64,000 bases of DNA from the NCBI RefSeq assembly GCF_023221595.1, contig NZ_CP096563.1, positions 4,459,001 through 4,523,000 of the forward strand, read 5' to 3'. This document shows positions 47,232 through 55,362 of this stretch, one piece after another. The notes beneath the pieces are model-generated. The model saw only the letters and a list, made by a program, of their open reading frames with translations. It was not told where the DNA came from and searched no databases. The first letter of the stretch is position 1. Each line of letters opens with the position of its first letter. A program made the position numbers and the translations under genes. The DNA comes from Rhodococcus qingshengii JCM 15477. GTDB lineage: Bacteria; Actinomycetota; Actinomycetes; Mycobacteriales; Mycobacteriaceae.

Positions 47232-48197
47232 TCACAATCCCAGAGATTCCTGCACCTCTCGCAATGTCCGGGCAGAAGATCGGAGCCCCGAAGCCTCTCT
47301 TTCCGATAGCGGTACTTCGAGGACTCGGCCGGCACCAGCACGACCAACCATCGTGGGAAGGGACAGGCAAACGTGCTCGAGTCCGTGGACGCCGCTCTGC
47401 AAAGTCGACACCGGCAGAACCCGTTGTTCGTCCCGCAACACGACTTCCGCGATGAATGCGCTCGACAATCCGATGGCGAGGTTGGTCGCACCCTTACCCT
47501 CGATGATCTCGTAAGCACTCTCGACTACAGACTTCGCTACTTTCGCGCGTAGGTCGGGGCCGAGGACGCCACCCGACGGTCCCACGAACGAGGTTGCCGG
47601 CACTCCGCCGATGGTTGCGCTCGACCAGAGCGGAATCTCGGAATCCCCGTGCTCGCCCACGATGAAGGCATGAACGTTCTCCACCGCGACTCCGAGTTCG
47701 GTAGCCAGCAGGAATCGCAATCGGGCCGTGTCCAGCACGGTCCCAGATCCGAAAATTCGGCCGCGGTACGACAGTCCCGCGGCCTGGATCGCTGCGTAGG
47801 TCGCCACGTCGACCGGGTTGGTGACGAAGAGAAGGACCGCGTCCGGTGACACCGCCAACAGTTGTTCGGTCAGTGTCTGCGCGATCTTGACGTTCACCGC
47901 GGCAAGTTCGAGCCGCGACTGACCGGGATGCTGTTTGGCACCCGCGGTGACGACGACCAAGTCGGATCCCGCGGTGACCGAGATGTCATCGCCTCCGTCG
48001 ACAGTGCACGGCGGTGTGAACTGGGTGCCGTGGTTGAGATCGAGAACTTCGGCCCGGACCTTTGCGCTGTTGGTGTCGTAGAGGGCGAGCGCGTCGGCCG
48101 ATCCGCGTATCAGGCACGCATACGCAATTGCGGTGCCGACACTTCCCGCACCGACAACGGACACTTTTCGTCTGGATGAACGATTCGGCGTCGTCAT
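47232..48197 (-). CDS. ldh: L-lactate dehydrogenase
   Basis: A 321-residue NAD-dependent LDH. Rossmann motif VGAGSVGTAIAYA at the start; AGAKQHPGQSRLEL with Gln at the specificity position (lactate, not malate); catalytic VGEHGDSEIPLWS. The C-terminus is complete. Faces the serine-hydrolase gene across about 107 bp. Confidence 0.92.
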   Translation of the reverse strand: MTTPNRSSRRKVSVVGAGSVGTAIAYACLIRGSADALALYDTNSAKVRAEVLDLNHGTQFTPPCTVDGGDDISVTAGSDLVVVTAGAKQHPGQSRLELAAVNVKIAQTLTEQLLAVSPDAVLLFVTNPVDVATYAAIQAAGLSYRGRIFGSGTVLDTARLRFLLATELGVAVENVHAFIVGEHGDSEIPLWSSATIGGVPATSFVGPSGGVLGPDLRAKVAKSVVESAYEIIEGKGATNLAIGLSSAFIAEVVLRDEQRVLPVSTLQSGVHGLEHVCLSLPTMVGRAGAGRVLEVPLSEREASGLRSSARTLREVQESLGL

Positions 48198-48304
48198 GGG
48201 TAAATGGTGCTCGCTCGATAACGATTTCGCAGTACAACGGATTGCCAGTCTCTTCTCAGGGTTTGGATGCAGACCTCTCAGAATCGACGTGGATGATCGC
48301 TGAC

Positions 48305-49147
48305 ATGGCTGAGGTAACCGTTCTTGCAGTTGGCGGCACCGGCGAATCCCACGTCGGCGACCACGGCGCCCGTGTGCGCGGACTCCTCAGTGCCGTCACC
48401 GACGAACTCGACAGTCGATTCGATTCTCGCTGGGTCGCTTATCCCGCATCGTACGGTCCGGTCGCCGACGGTGGCCTGAGCTTTCGGCACAGCACCGCGA
48501 TGGGTGTGAAGGCCCTCACCGCCGAAATCGCACAGACAGACGGCCCGGTCATGCTGATCGGATACTCACAGGGATGCACCGTGATCCGCTCGGCTCTTCC
48601 GACGCTGAACCGCGCCAACATCATCGGAGTCGGACTGATCTCCGATCCTCAACAACCGGCAGACGTGATCGAAGGTTGTGAGGGACACGGAGTTGCCGGC
48701 GACGGACCCGAGATCCAGCCGTGGATTCCGGTCAAGTGGATCGGGCACCCGCAGGACATGATCTGTAATGCCAGCGACGACAGCTACATTCGCGACATCG
48801 CAGACTTGACGCGCTGGATGTCCTTCTCGCAGGCACGCGTGTGGGCAGGAAAGGTTTGGGAACTACTTCGTAGCAATGCTTTCCAGAATGCGCAGAAGAC
48901 TCGTTTCAGTCCGAAACAGTGGCGTACCGATCTACGACGTATTCGCACCGCGTTCCTCGAAGTACTTGGTTACCTGCCGACGAAGTTGAACCTGAACCGA
49001 TTTCAGCTCAAGAACCCTCGCGGCGGTAGACACATCAGCTACGCGATCGAACCTCTCGACGAGAGCGGACTGACCGGGTGTGAGCTTCTGGCGTCGTGGA
49101 TGAAGGTCCACGCGAGCGGCGTCGGGCAGCGCATTCACGCGGCCTGA
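48305..49147 (+). CDS. LysB/cutinase-like serine hydrolase
   Basis: A 280-residue alpha/beta hydrolase. The nucleophile elbow is MLIGYSQGCTVIRSA, with the GGTGES oxyanion region at the start; a later Asp in HPQDMICN and a His near the C-terminus (GGRHISY) could complete the triad. The GYSQG form and the Trp-rich middle match mycolyl-arabinogalactan esterases (phage LysB) and cutinase-like proteins. There is no signal peptide with ATG at 48305 (alternative 48293), so it would act inside the cell or be released on lysis. Confidence 0.7.
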   Translation: MAEVTVLAVGGTGESHVGDHGARVRGLLSAVTDELDSRFDSRWVAYPASYGPVADGGLSFRHSTAMGVKALTAEIAQTDGPVMLIGYSQGCTVIRSALPTLNRANIIGVGLISDPQQPADVIEGCEGHGVAGDGPEIQPWIPVKWIGHPQDMICNASDDSYIRDIADLTRWMSFSQARVWAGKVWELLRSNAFQNAQKTRFSPKQWRTDLRRIRTAFLEVLGYLPTKLNLNRFQLKNPRGGRHISYAIEPLDESGLTGCELLASWMKVHASGVGQRIHAA

Positions 49148-49154
49148 CCTTTAC

Positions 49155-49171
49155 CGTTAGTTTACCTAACG
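49155..49171. promoter_or_regulatory. Inverted repeat upstream of the GDPD gene
   Basis: CGTTAG-TTTAC-CTAACG, a perfect 6-bp inverted repeat with 5-bp spacer, 39 bp before the ATG at 49210. Probable operator; regulator not identified. Confidence 0.5.
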
Positions 49172-49209
49172 AACCCCGGCGAGCCATTCGACGCCTCTAC
49201 GTTCCTTTC

Positions 49210-50307
49210 ATGCAACTGAGCAGAATATTGTCGTGCGCCGCCGTGACCGTCGCACTCCCCCTCACCGCCCTGGCGGCCCCGGCCGCCGCATCGCCAACCG
49301 GCAGTCTCGACTGGTCCGGTTCGTTCGGTAGTTCAGCGCCCCAGCCGGTTTCGACATTCGACGTCCAAGCCCACCGCGGCGGGCTCGGCCTGTACACGGA
49401 AAGCAGCCTGGCCGCGTTCGCGAATGCCCTCGAAATGGGCGTCAGCACACTGGAACTCGATACCCAGATCACCGAGGACGGGATCGCTGTCGTCACGCAC
49501 GATCGCAAGATCTCGAACAAGAAATGCCTCGACACCGAGCCCGCAACTGCGGGTGACCCGGAGTTCCCGTACGTCGGCAAATTCGTCAACACGCTGAGCC
49601 TGCAGCAAATCAAGACCATGGACTGCGGCACTCTCCCCCTTGCCGGATACCCTGAGCAGCAGAATGTTCCGGGAGCGAAAATGCAGACGCTCGAAGAAGT
49701 GCTTGCCCTGGTGAAGTCGTACAACGCACCCGGAATCAAGCTCAATATCGAGACCAAGGTGGAAGCGGGAGCGCCTCACGAGACCGCCCCGCGTGAGCAG
49801 TTCGTCTCTGTAGTCCTCGATACGATCCGGGCAGCCGGATTGTTGGACAGCGTCACCATTCAGAGCTTCGACTGGGGCTCGCTCATGCTCACCCGTCAAC
49901 TCGCGCCGAGTGTCCCCGTCGTTGCGCTCACAAACGGCGACTTTCTCCAGGTAGGCAAGGACGGAGCGTCACCGTGGCTCGGCGGTCTGGACATCGATGA
50001 TTTCGGTGGCGACGGCATCGCGGCGGTAGCAAGCTTTGGTGCCTCCGCCTACTCCCCCGTCCAAGGAACTCCGCAGGGCGGAAAGGTCGGGGATCCCGGT
50101 TTCACCCTCTATCCGACAGCCGACATGATCGCGAGCGCACATGCGCGCGGCATGAAGGTCATCCCGTGGACCGTCGATGATCCCGCCACCATGCACGCCC
50201 TGATCGACCTCGGTGTCGACGGGATCATCACCGACTACCCCGATCGTCTCCGAGCCGTTCTGGCCGAGCGAGGCATGCCACTACCTGCACCTGCGGTCAA
50301 GAAGTAG
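49210..50307 (+). CDS. Secreted glycerophosphodiester phosphodiesterase
   Basis: A 365-residue exported GDPD that cleaves glycerophosphodiesters to glycerol-3-phosphate and an alcohol. Signal peptide MQLSRILSCAAVTVALPLT ... APAAAS. Catalytic motifs: VQAHRGGLGLYTESS, ELDTQITEDGIAVVTHD and the closing WTVDDPATMHALIDLGVDGI. ATG at 49210 is the only start that yields a good signal peptide. The upstream palindrome suggests its own regulation. Confidence 0.9.
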   Translation: MQLSRILSCAAVTVALPLTALAAPAAASPTGSLDWSGSFGSSAPQPVSTFDVQAHRGGLGLYTESSLAAFANALEMGVSTLELDTQITEDGIAVVTHDRKISNKKCLDTEPATAGDPEFPYVGKFVNTLSLQQIKTMDCGTLPLAGYPEQQNVPGAKMQTLEEVLALVKSYNAPGIKLNIETKVEAGAPHETAPREQFVSVVLDTIRAAGLLDSVTIQSFDWGSLMLTRQLAPSVPVVALTNGDFLQVGKDGASPWLGGLDIDDFGGDGIAAVASFGASAYSPVQGTPQGGKVGDPGFTLYPTADMIASAHARGMKVIPWTVDDPATMHALIDLGVDGIITDYPDRLRAVLAERGMPLPAPAVKK

Positions 50308-50348
50308 CCTCCACCGCGCACCGAAGCAGGTACCTGAACAGGTACTAC

Positions 50349-50376
50349 GGCCGATGTCCCCGGGGTCCCGTCGGCC
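50349..50376 (+). terminator. Hairpin after the GDPD gene
   Basis: GGCCGA pairs with TCGGCC around a GC-rich loop containing CCCCGGGG. It lies among three copies of AGGTAC (50331-50395). No T-run, so termination is tentative. Confidence 0.35.
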
Positions 50377-50421
50377 GCATCCTGGACAGGTACTTGCTCG
50401 GGTGATCGGAGGTGAATTCTG

Positions 50422-50577
50422 ATGATGTCTTTGAAGGATCAGTTGGACAACTGCGAATACCTACTTGCCGACGCGGAAATGGCCGGCGACTGGAATGCGG
50501 TCCGGCGATTCAGGGAATACCGGCTCAGGCTCGTTCGACAACTGTGCAGGCAAAGGGCCGCCGGCCTCTGCGCCTAG
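50422..50577 (+). CDS. Small 51-residue charged protein
   Basis: ATG at 50422 (or 50425) with GGAGGTGA 7 bp upstream; TAG at 50575-50577. The product (MMSLKDQLDNCEYLLADAEM, then AGDWNAVRRFREYRLRLVRQ) is a charged helical protein with two to three Cys. Short helical proteins of this look are common in actinophage genomes. With the adjacent tRNA-like gene it may be a phage or integrative-element remnant. Confidence 0.58.
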   Translation: MMSLKDQLDNCEYLLADAEMAGDWNAVRRFREYRLRLVRQLCRQRAAGLCA

Positions 50578-50603
50578 AGGCCCGACCTCAACCGTATCTG
50601 AGC

Positions 50604-50679
50604 TGGTCCCTCTGGGCGGTTACGATCCGCCGTCGCCCGAGTCACAGTCGGGTGCTCTCACCAATTGAGCTACAGAAGG
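50604..50679 (-). tRNA. tRNA-His-like gene, anticodon GTG
   Basis: The minus strand folds into a complete cloverleaf: acceptor CCTTCTG/CAGAGGG (7 bp, one G-T), D-arm GCTC/GAGC, anticodon stem CCCGA/TCGGG with loop CTGTGAC (anticodon GTG), 4-base variable region, T-arm GGCGG/CCGCC, discriminator A and an encoded CCA. Odd points: the T-loop ATCGTAA has A54 and T58 exchanged against the norm, and the G-1 and C73 identity elements of bacterial tRNA-His are absent (A-1, A73). It may be a decayed or specialised tRNA rather than the housekeeping one. Confidence 0.7.
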
Positions 50680-50803
50680 TATGGCCCGCAGTGCTTTTCG
50701 ACTGCGATCTTTCTCTGCCGAACCATACGGGCCCGCATCTCGTCCGCGCTACTGATTTTCGAGTAGACGATCTACACCGACCACCGCTGTGAGTTCGGTT
50801 TCC

Positions 50804-50846
50804 GCGTCCCCCGCGGGGACGTCCCCGTCGAGGCCACACCGAATCA
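50804..50846. repeat. Direct repeat flanking the RluA gene, left copy
   Basis: About 40 bp containing a CGTCCCC/GGGGACG palindrome, then GTCCCCGTCGAGGCCACACCGAA. It is repeated with one gap and about five mismatches at 51998-52040. Confidence 0.6.
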
Positions 50847-50868
50847 CCGCTGACCAGTAGTCGATGGG

Positions 50869-51837
50869 ATGATGACCCGCGTGTCCATGTCCCCACCGCT
50901 GCCCGTCAAGAACGGGGTTGGCCCGACGCGCCTACGCATCCCGCTCTCTGGGCCGTGGGCGACGATCGCCGAGTACGTCGTAGCCAAGTTCGACCATCTG
51001 GACGCCGAGAACCTGTATCGGCGGTTCGACGACGGCGAGTTCGTAGATACCGACGGCCACTCGATCTGCCTGAACACAGAACTCAGCGCGCACCGGTTCG
51101 TCTGGTACTACCGTGAGTTGCCGGCGGAGGACCCGGTGCCGTTCCACGAGGAGATCCTGCACACCGACGACGATCTCGTCGTCATCGACAAGCCACATTT
51201 TCTCCCGACCACTCCGAGCGGGCGATACCTGCGTGAGTCGGCGCTCGTCCGCCTGCGGGTTCGTCTCGACAACCCAGATCTGACCCCGATCCATCGACTC
51301 GACCGCGGCACCGCAGGGGTGGTGATGTTCTCGGCCCGCCCCGCGACGCGCGGCGCGTACCAGTCACTGTTCGAGAAGCGTCAGGTCACGAAGGTCTACG
51401 AGGCGGTGTCGGCGCGACCGACCCGGCGGGGCCGGGATGCACCAGCGCTCGACGTCCCTCTCGTTTACCGCAACCACATCGAAGCTCGACGCGGCGAGTT
51501 GCGAGTCGTCGTCGACGACAGCCGTGAACCCAACTCCGAGACCATGATCGAGGCGCGAGGGATGGGCGTGAGTGCCTCCGGACGTGCTGTGCTGCACACG
51601 GTTCTACGTCCGCGCTCCGGACGGATGCACCAGTTGCGGGTGCATTTGGCAGCTCTCGGCGCCGGGATCCTGGGCGACCGGCGATACCCCGACCTGCTTC
51701 CCGACGCCCCGGACGATCATTCTCTCCCACTCCAATTGCTCGCGAGGGAACTCGAATTCACCGACCCGCTGTCGGGGAAAGCGCGGCGGTTCGTCACCCG
51801 TCGGACGCTCAGCGAGATGCCCGCCTCCGACTGCTGA
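50869..51837 (+). CDS. RluA-family pseudouridine synthase
   Basis: A 322-residue RNA-modifying enzyme. The catalytic HRLDRGTAGVVMFS motif (Asp nucleophile) is intact, with VIDKPHFLPTTPSG before it and the family-typical GRMHQLRVHLAALGAGILGD after. An N-terminal S4-like extension of about 90 residues precedes the catalytic domain. Several ATGs (50869, 50872, 50887) are possible starts. It lies between two copies of a 40-bp repeat and next to a tRNA-like gene, so it may be part of a small acquired segment. Confidence 0.85.
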   Translation: MMTRVSMSPPLPVKNGVGPTRLRIPLSGPWATIAEYVVAKFDHLDAENLYRRFDDGEFVDTDGHSICLNTELSAHRFVWYYRELPAEDPVPFHEEILHTDDDLVVIDKPHFLPTTPSGRYLRESALVRLRVRLDNPDLTPIHRLDRGTAGVVMFSARPATRGAYQSLFEKRQVTKVYEAVSARPTRRGRDAPALDVPLVYRNHIEARRGELRVVVDDSREPNSETMIEARGMGVSASGRAVLHTVLRPRSGRMHQLRVHLAALGAGILGDRRYPDLLPDAPDDHSLPLQLLARELEFTDPLSGKARRFVTRRTLSEMPASDC

Positions 51838-52684
51838 GCGCCCGCGTGTCGTCTGTGCCCTCGGACACCTAGAGAGCCTGGCAATCCAGGCGAAGACTTC
51901 CTTGTGGATCTCTGGCGGACTCGCGGTCGCGAATCTTACATCTAAGTCCTTCGGGAACACACATGTTGAAGGACGGCTACCGGACCCGATCCGCAAAACG
52001 TCCCCGCGGGGACGTCTCCATCAATGCCACAACGAACCCTGTCGGAGCAACACACGATGCTATCCACCTCGTGCAGATCAACGACGTATTGATCCTCTCA
52101 CTGCCGTCACCTCCGTGGATCCAATTCTTGAGCTGGATCAACCGCGATATTCGCGCCGAAGTCAATTCGAATGCCCGCTTTACCCCGCGCTGCAGGATCG
52201 CCGCACACCGTGAGGAATTATTGTGCGGGCTCGGTTGTAAAAGGCTGACCTGCCAAACCTGAAGAATCGGGTAGCGGTAGGTCGTCCTCAAGACTTGTCT
52301 CATGTCGGCATTGACAGTCACCACGCTGGGTGACTGGGGGGGTGTACCGCACGCACGAATGTAGAAAGCTGAAATCATCGCGAGCTTTGAGGGCACCAAT
52401 TTGATGGAGCAAAACACACCAACTCGAATACTCAAAGTGGGGAGTTCACCTTTTCAGATTCAAACGGTCCATCTGGTTCTTGGATAACTAGTCCGCGCAT
52501 AACGGAGCTCTGAGGAGCACTCTTCAGGTCAGTCGGGAAGGGCTACTGGCCCTTGCGATGGGAGATACCCGGATCATCTTTCCTAGACCAGCATGGGTCA
52601 ACAAAAGTTCATCCAACACGAATTCATCCAACACGCCGAAAAAACTACCGCATGTTCGGTTCTCTGACGTGCCAGGATATGTGC
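51838..52684. other. Intergenic stretch of the accessory region
   Basis: About 850 bp between the RluA and kinase genes. It holds the right direct repeat, a tandem duplication of TTCATCCAACACG (52608-52620 and 52623-52635, period 15) just before the kinase gene, and no ORF on either strand that I would call a gene. Open frames of 100-150 codons here have no recognisable composition. Possibly the left edge of an acquired segment. Confidence 0.5.
51998..52040. repeat. Direct repeat flanking the RluA gene, right copy
   Basis: Begins with the perfect 18-bp palindrome ACGTCCCCGCGGGGACGT (51998-52015), followed by a segment similar to 50822-50846 (CTCCATCAATGCCACAACGAA). Confidence 0.6.
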
Positions 52685-53512
52685 GTGACTAATCTTCTGC
52701 ACGAGGCGTGCACTCGCCTGGATGTCTCACCCTCACGTCCTCTTCTTGAAGGTGGCCAGAAGCAGGTGCACGTCGTGGTCCACCCAAACGGCAACTCCAG
52801 CGTTCTAAAACTTATTGATCTCGGGCTTGCCGCAGACCCAGCCGCACTCGAACGAGCAAAGCGTGAGGTCGAACTCTTGAAGAGCATTGATCACCCGAAT
52901 GTCGTAGCAGTCAGGTCTGATCTCCTCATCCTGGGCGACGCCCCAGTTGCTGTGTTTTGGCTCGAGGAACTCCTTGATGGAGTAGATCTGAGATACGCGG
53001 GCTCCCATTGGCAGGCGGCACAATTGACGATGCTCGGTCGTGACGTGGCCGCCGGCCTCGGCGCCCTCCACGAAAAGAAAGTAATTCATAGAGACCTAAG
53101 CCCGGGCAATGTGCAGCGTCTTACCTCGGGCCGATTTGTTGTTCTAGACCCTGGCTTCGCGAAGCACACATTCAGAAGCGGCTTGACCGTTGGCGGACAG
53201 CCCGGCACACCAGGGTTTATGACCCCCGAACATATTCAGTCGTACTCAGGTTCACCCACTGCGGCCTCCGACGTATTCGGGTGCTGTGCGCTCGTATATT
53301 GTGCGGCAACCGGGCAGCCTCCGATCTTCTACAAAGGCGACGATCATGACTACCTGCGACGCCTCCGCACGGCGGATCATATTCCGCTGCAAGAGGCACG
53401 CCCCGACCTGCCCGCGAGTCTCGTCACGGTTGTTGAGCGCGGCCTTCACCCTCAGCCTGCTCGCAGGTTCCGAAACGGAGCATCCTTAATGCGCGCGTTC
53501 GAGGCTGCGTGA
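52685..53512 (+). CDS. Ser/Thr protein kinase of the accessory module
   Basis: A 275-residue Hanks-type kinase without transmembrane or extracellular part. The Gly loop is LLEGGQKQVHVV, the ATP lysine is in SVLKLIDLG, the catalytic loop is HRDLSPGNV, the metal motif is DPG (LDPGFAK) in place of DFG, and the activation segment is GTPGFMTPEH. All catalytic residues seem present. GTG at 52685 has AGGA 7 bp upstream; ATGs at 52679 and 52652 are possible. Overlaps the next gene (TGATG). Contains codons rare in this genome (TTA), suggesting transfer. Confidence 0.78.
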   Translation: MTNLLHEACTRLDVSPSRPLLEGGQKQVHVVVHPNGNSSVLKLIDLGLAADPAALERAKREVELLKSIDHPNVVAVRSDLLILGDAPVAVFWLEELLDGVDLRYAGSHWQAAQLTMLGRDVAAGLGALHEKKVIHRDLSPGNVQRLTSGRFVVLDPGFAKHTFRSGLTVGGQPGTPGFMTPEHIQSYSGSPTAASDVFGCCALVYCAATGQPPIFYKGDDHDYLRRLRTADHIPLQEARPDLPASLVTVVERGLHPQPARRFRNGASLMRAFEAA

Positions 53513-54663
53513 TGGGAGTCTTCATCAGCGACATGGCTCGCAACACCCTCATCAGATGGACCACGCGTGCGGTGGACGGCGGATACGGAATCGGCGCCTA
53601 CATGTCGCCGTTTACATCCCCAATGCTTGCAAATGGTTACAAGCGCTCGGCTGAAGATACTTCGGACTCGATCCGCGCGTCAGGAGGCGAGTTTTGGTTC
53701 GACCCGATGACCTACGCGCTGAACACACCACGTGCAGGGGATTTCCGACACTACGACACTTGGAATCTTTGGCCCGGTCAGCGCGGAGACCTAAATACAC
53801 CCCAGGCTCTACGGGCCCATATTGATCGCGTATACGAAATTCAAGATGAGTTGTCCAGCCCGAGGCTCGCACCATCACTTCTCGTCTCGTATCCTGACAC
53901 CCCTAGAAGTCAATGTGCGTTGGAACTCAGTCAGGAAGCTATCGCTGCCTCATCCTCGGCGTGGCTCACAATTGCGGGCGACCAGGAATTTTGGAGCGCT
54001 GGCACAGAACTCGACGCACACATAGGGGCTCTCGATCAGCTTGAGCCCACAGGATGGCTCCTGGTAGTCACTCGATCGGACAACTCAATGCCTCCAAGTG
54101 CTACCCCCGAGGAAATCCACGGGATCATGCGCACCACTTTCGCTCTCAGCCAGGATAGGCCTGTACGCGTCGCTTTCGGTGATGTTGCAGCACTCCCCGC
54201 TGTCGCCGCTGGCGCAGAAGCGATTGGTACAGGCTGGGATCTCCGTCAGCGAATTTGTGCGTACCAAGACTTTGAGGAGCGAGAAGCTGATGCGGGTAGC
54301 GGCGGTGGTTGGTACCAGCGCCCAACACTGAACGGCCTCATGGGTGGACTATCCAACGGAGAGCACGACATCTTAGTTTCTGAGTCGGCTGAACTGGCTA
54401 GGCAACTGACGCCAGGCACCATTGGTCCCAAGCCAGAGCAAGCATTTCGACACCACGCTGGTGTGTTGACTGGAATCGTGGACGAACTGAACACGCTGAG
54501 TGGCCTAGCTCGCGTGGATTCGTTGCGAAGCCGCTATCTTGATGCGAAGACGCACTGGCCCGAAGTCAAGAGAATCACAGGTACGAAAATAGGATCAGAT
54601 CGCTGGATCAAACCATTCCTCGAAGGAATAGACCTATTTAGGGCATCAGAAGGTTGGATCTGA
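53512..54663 (+). CDS. Unknown protein, TIM-barrel-like, paired with the kinase
   Basis: A 383-residue soluble protein. I recognise no family. Alternating hydrophobic strands (PSLLVSY, AWLTIAGDQEF, GWLLVVTRS) followed by VRVAFGDVAALPAVAAGAEA and IGTGWDLRQR suggest a TIM barrel with a phosphate-binding C-terminal part, somewhat like tRNA-guanine transglycosylases or FMN enzymes. GEFWFDPMTYAL near the start resembles a first barrel strand. ATG at 53512 overlaps the kinase stop, so expression is coupled. TTA, ATA and AGG codons occur, unlike its neighbours. Confidence 0.62.
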   Translation: MGVFISDMARNTLIRWTTRAVDGGYGIGAYMSPFTSPMLANGYKRSAEDTSDSIRASGGEFWFDPMTYALNTPRAGDFRHYDTWNLWPGQRGDLNTPQALRAHIDRVYEIQDELSSPRLAPSLLVSYPDTPRSQCALELSQEAIAASSSAWLTIAGDQEFWSAGTELDAHIGALDQLEPTGWLLVVTRSDNSMPPSATPEEIHGIMRTTFALSQDRPVRVAFGDVAALPAVAAGAEAIGTGWDLRQRICAYQDFEEREADAGSGGGWYQRPTLNGLMGGLSNGEHDILVSESAELARQLTPGTIGPKPEQAFRHHAGVLTGIVDELNTLSGLARVDSLRSRYLDAKTHWPEVKRITGTKIGSDRWIKPFLEGIDLFRASEGWI

Positions 54664-55362
54664 GCCTGCAATCGCAGCGTACAAATACTCGAAACCCCGA
54701 ATCCGCTTCGCAAGGGCCGGATTTCTGGCCTTCGGGTGCACGATCCACCCAGCCGCTGAGTACAAGCCGGCCCCGTCTCGCGAAACATCTTGACGTGCAC
54801 GTGATTCTGCGACTGCGCCAACCTCACCTAAGACCACTACGTAGTTGTTCGCCCAAGTCCTATAGGTACGGCCCTGAAGGACTGCCTTCTGCCAATCCTT
54901 CACCTTCGCTTCGAGCGCTGTCAGAGACCCACTGGGCACCAATGCCTGATTCAACGTAACGGCACCCCGTGGAGTACAGCGGATTGCGTTCGCTCTCTCA
55001 AGCCTCGTCAGCACAGGTTCAAGTTCAAAGAGGCCCCAACCTATTCGGCGGGCAATCGTTTCCGGCGCGAGCGACTGTTTGGAATGAAGTGCGGCGAGAA
55101 CCAGGCACTCGGACTCTCCCAGAATTGGCTCGATTCCGACCGCCCGCCTAGAACGTAGCCATTCCCATCCCCCGGCAAGCGCCACGAAATCGGGGAGCCC
55201 AAGAGGACTTGGCATCTCTGGTATGAGCAGAATGTCGCCCGTGGCGCCACGCAGAGTAGAAGCGGCAGCCTCCGCAAGTCCGTGTAGTTCTAGCTCCGCG
55301 AGAGGCTCGAAACGACGACCTCCATGCGACGAGGACGGGAGGACGAATCGAATGTTATGCAC
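54646..55362 (-). CDS. Winged-helix-containing protein of unknown function
   Basis: A 238-residue protein, convergent with the kinase/TIM-barrel pair (18-bp overlap). The centre reads like a winged helix (GESECLVLAALHSKQSLAPE then TIARRIGWGLFELEPVLTRL). The N-terminal part (LLIPEMPSPLGLPDFVAL) and the C-terminal GWIVHPKARNPALAKRIRGF are not recognised. GTG at 55362 has AAGGG 8 bp upstream; the frame to 55491 offers other starts. Possibly a regulator or DNA-binding effector of the module. Confidence 0.58.
   Translation of the reverse strand: MHNIRFVLPSSSHGGRRFEPLAELELHGLAEAAASTLRGATGDILLIPEMPSPLGLPDFVALAGGWEWLRSRRAVGIEPILGESECLVLAALHSKQSLAPETIARRIGWGLFELEPVLTRLERANAIRCTPRGAVTLNQALVPSGSLTALEAKVKDWQKAVLQGRTYRTWANNYVVVLGEVGAVAESRARQDVSRDGAGLYSAAGWIVHPKARNPALAKRIRGFEYLYAAIAGSDPTF

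Noticed and set aside
51977..52435. 152-codon minus frame in the accessory gap
   Set aside because: No ribosome binding site, uneven composition, no recognisable motif; contains the palindromic repeat.
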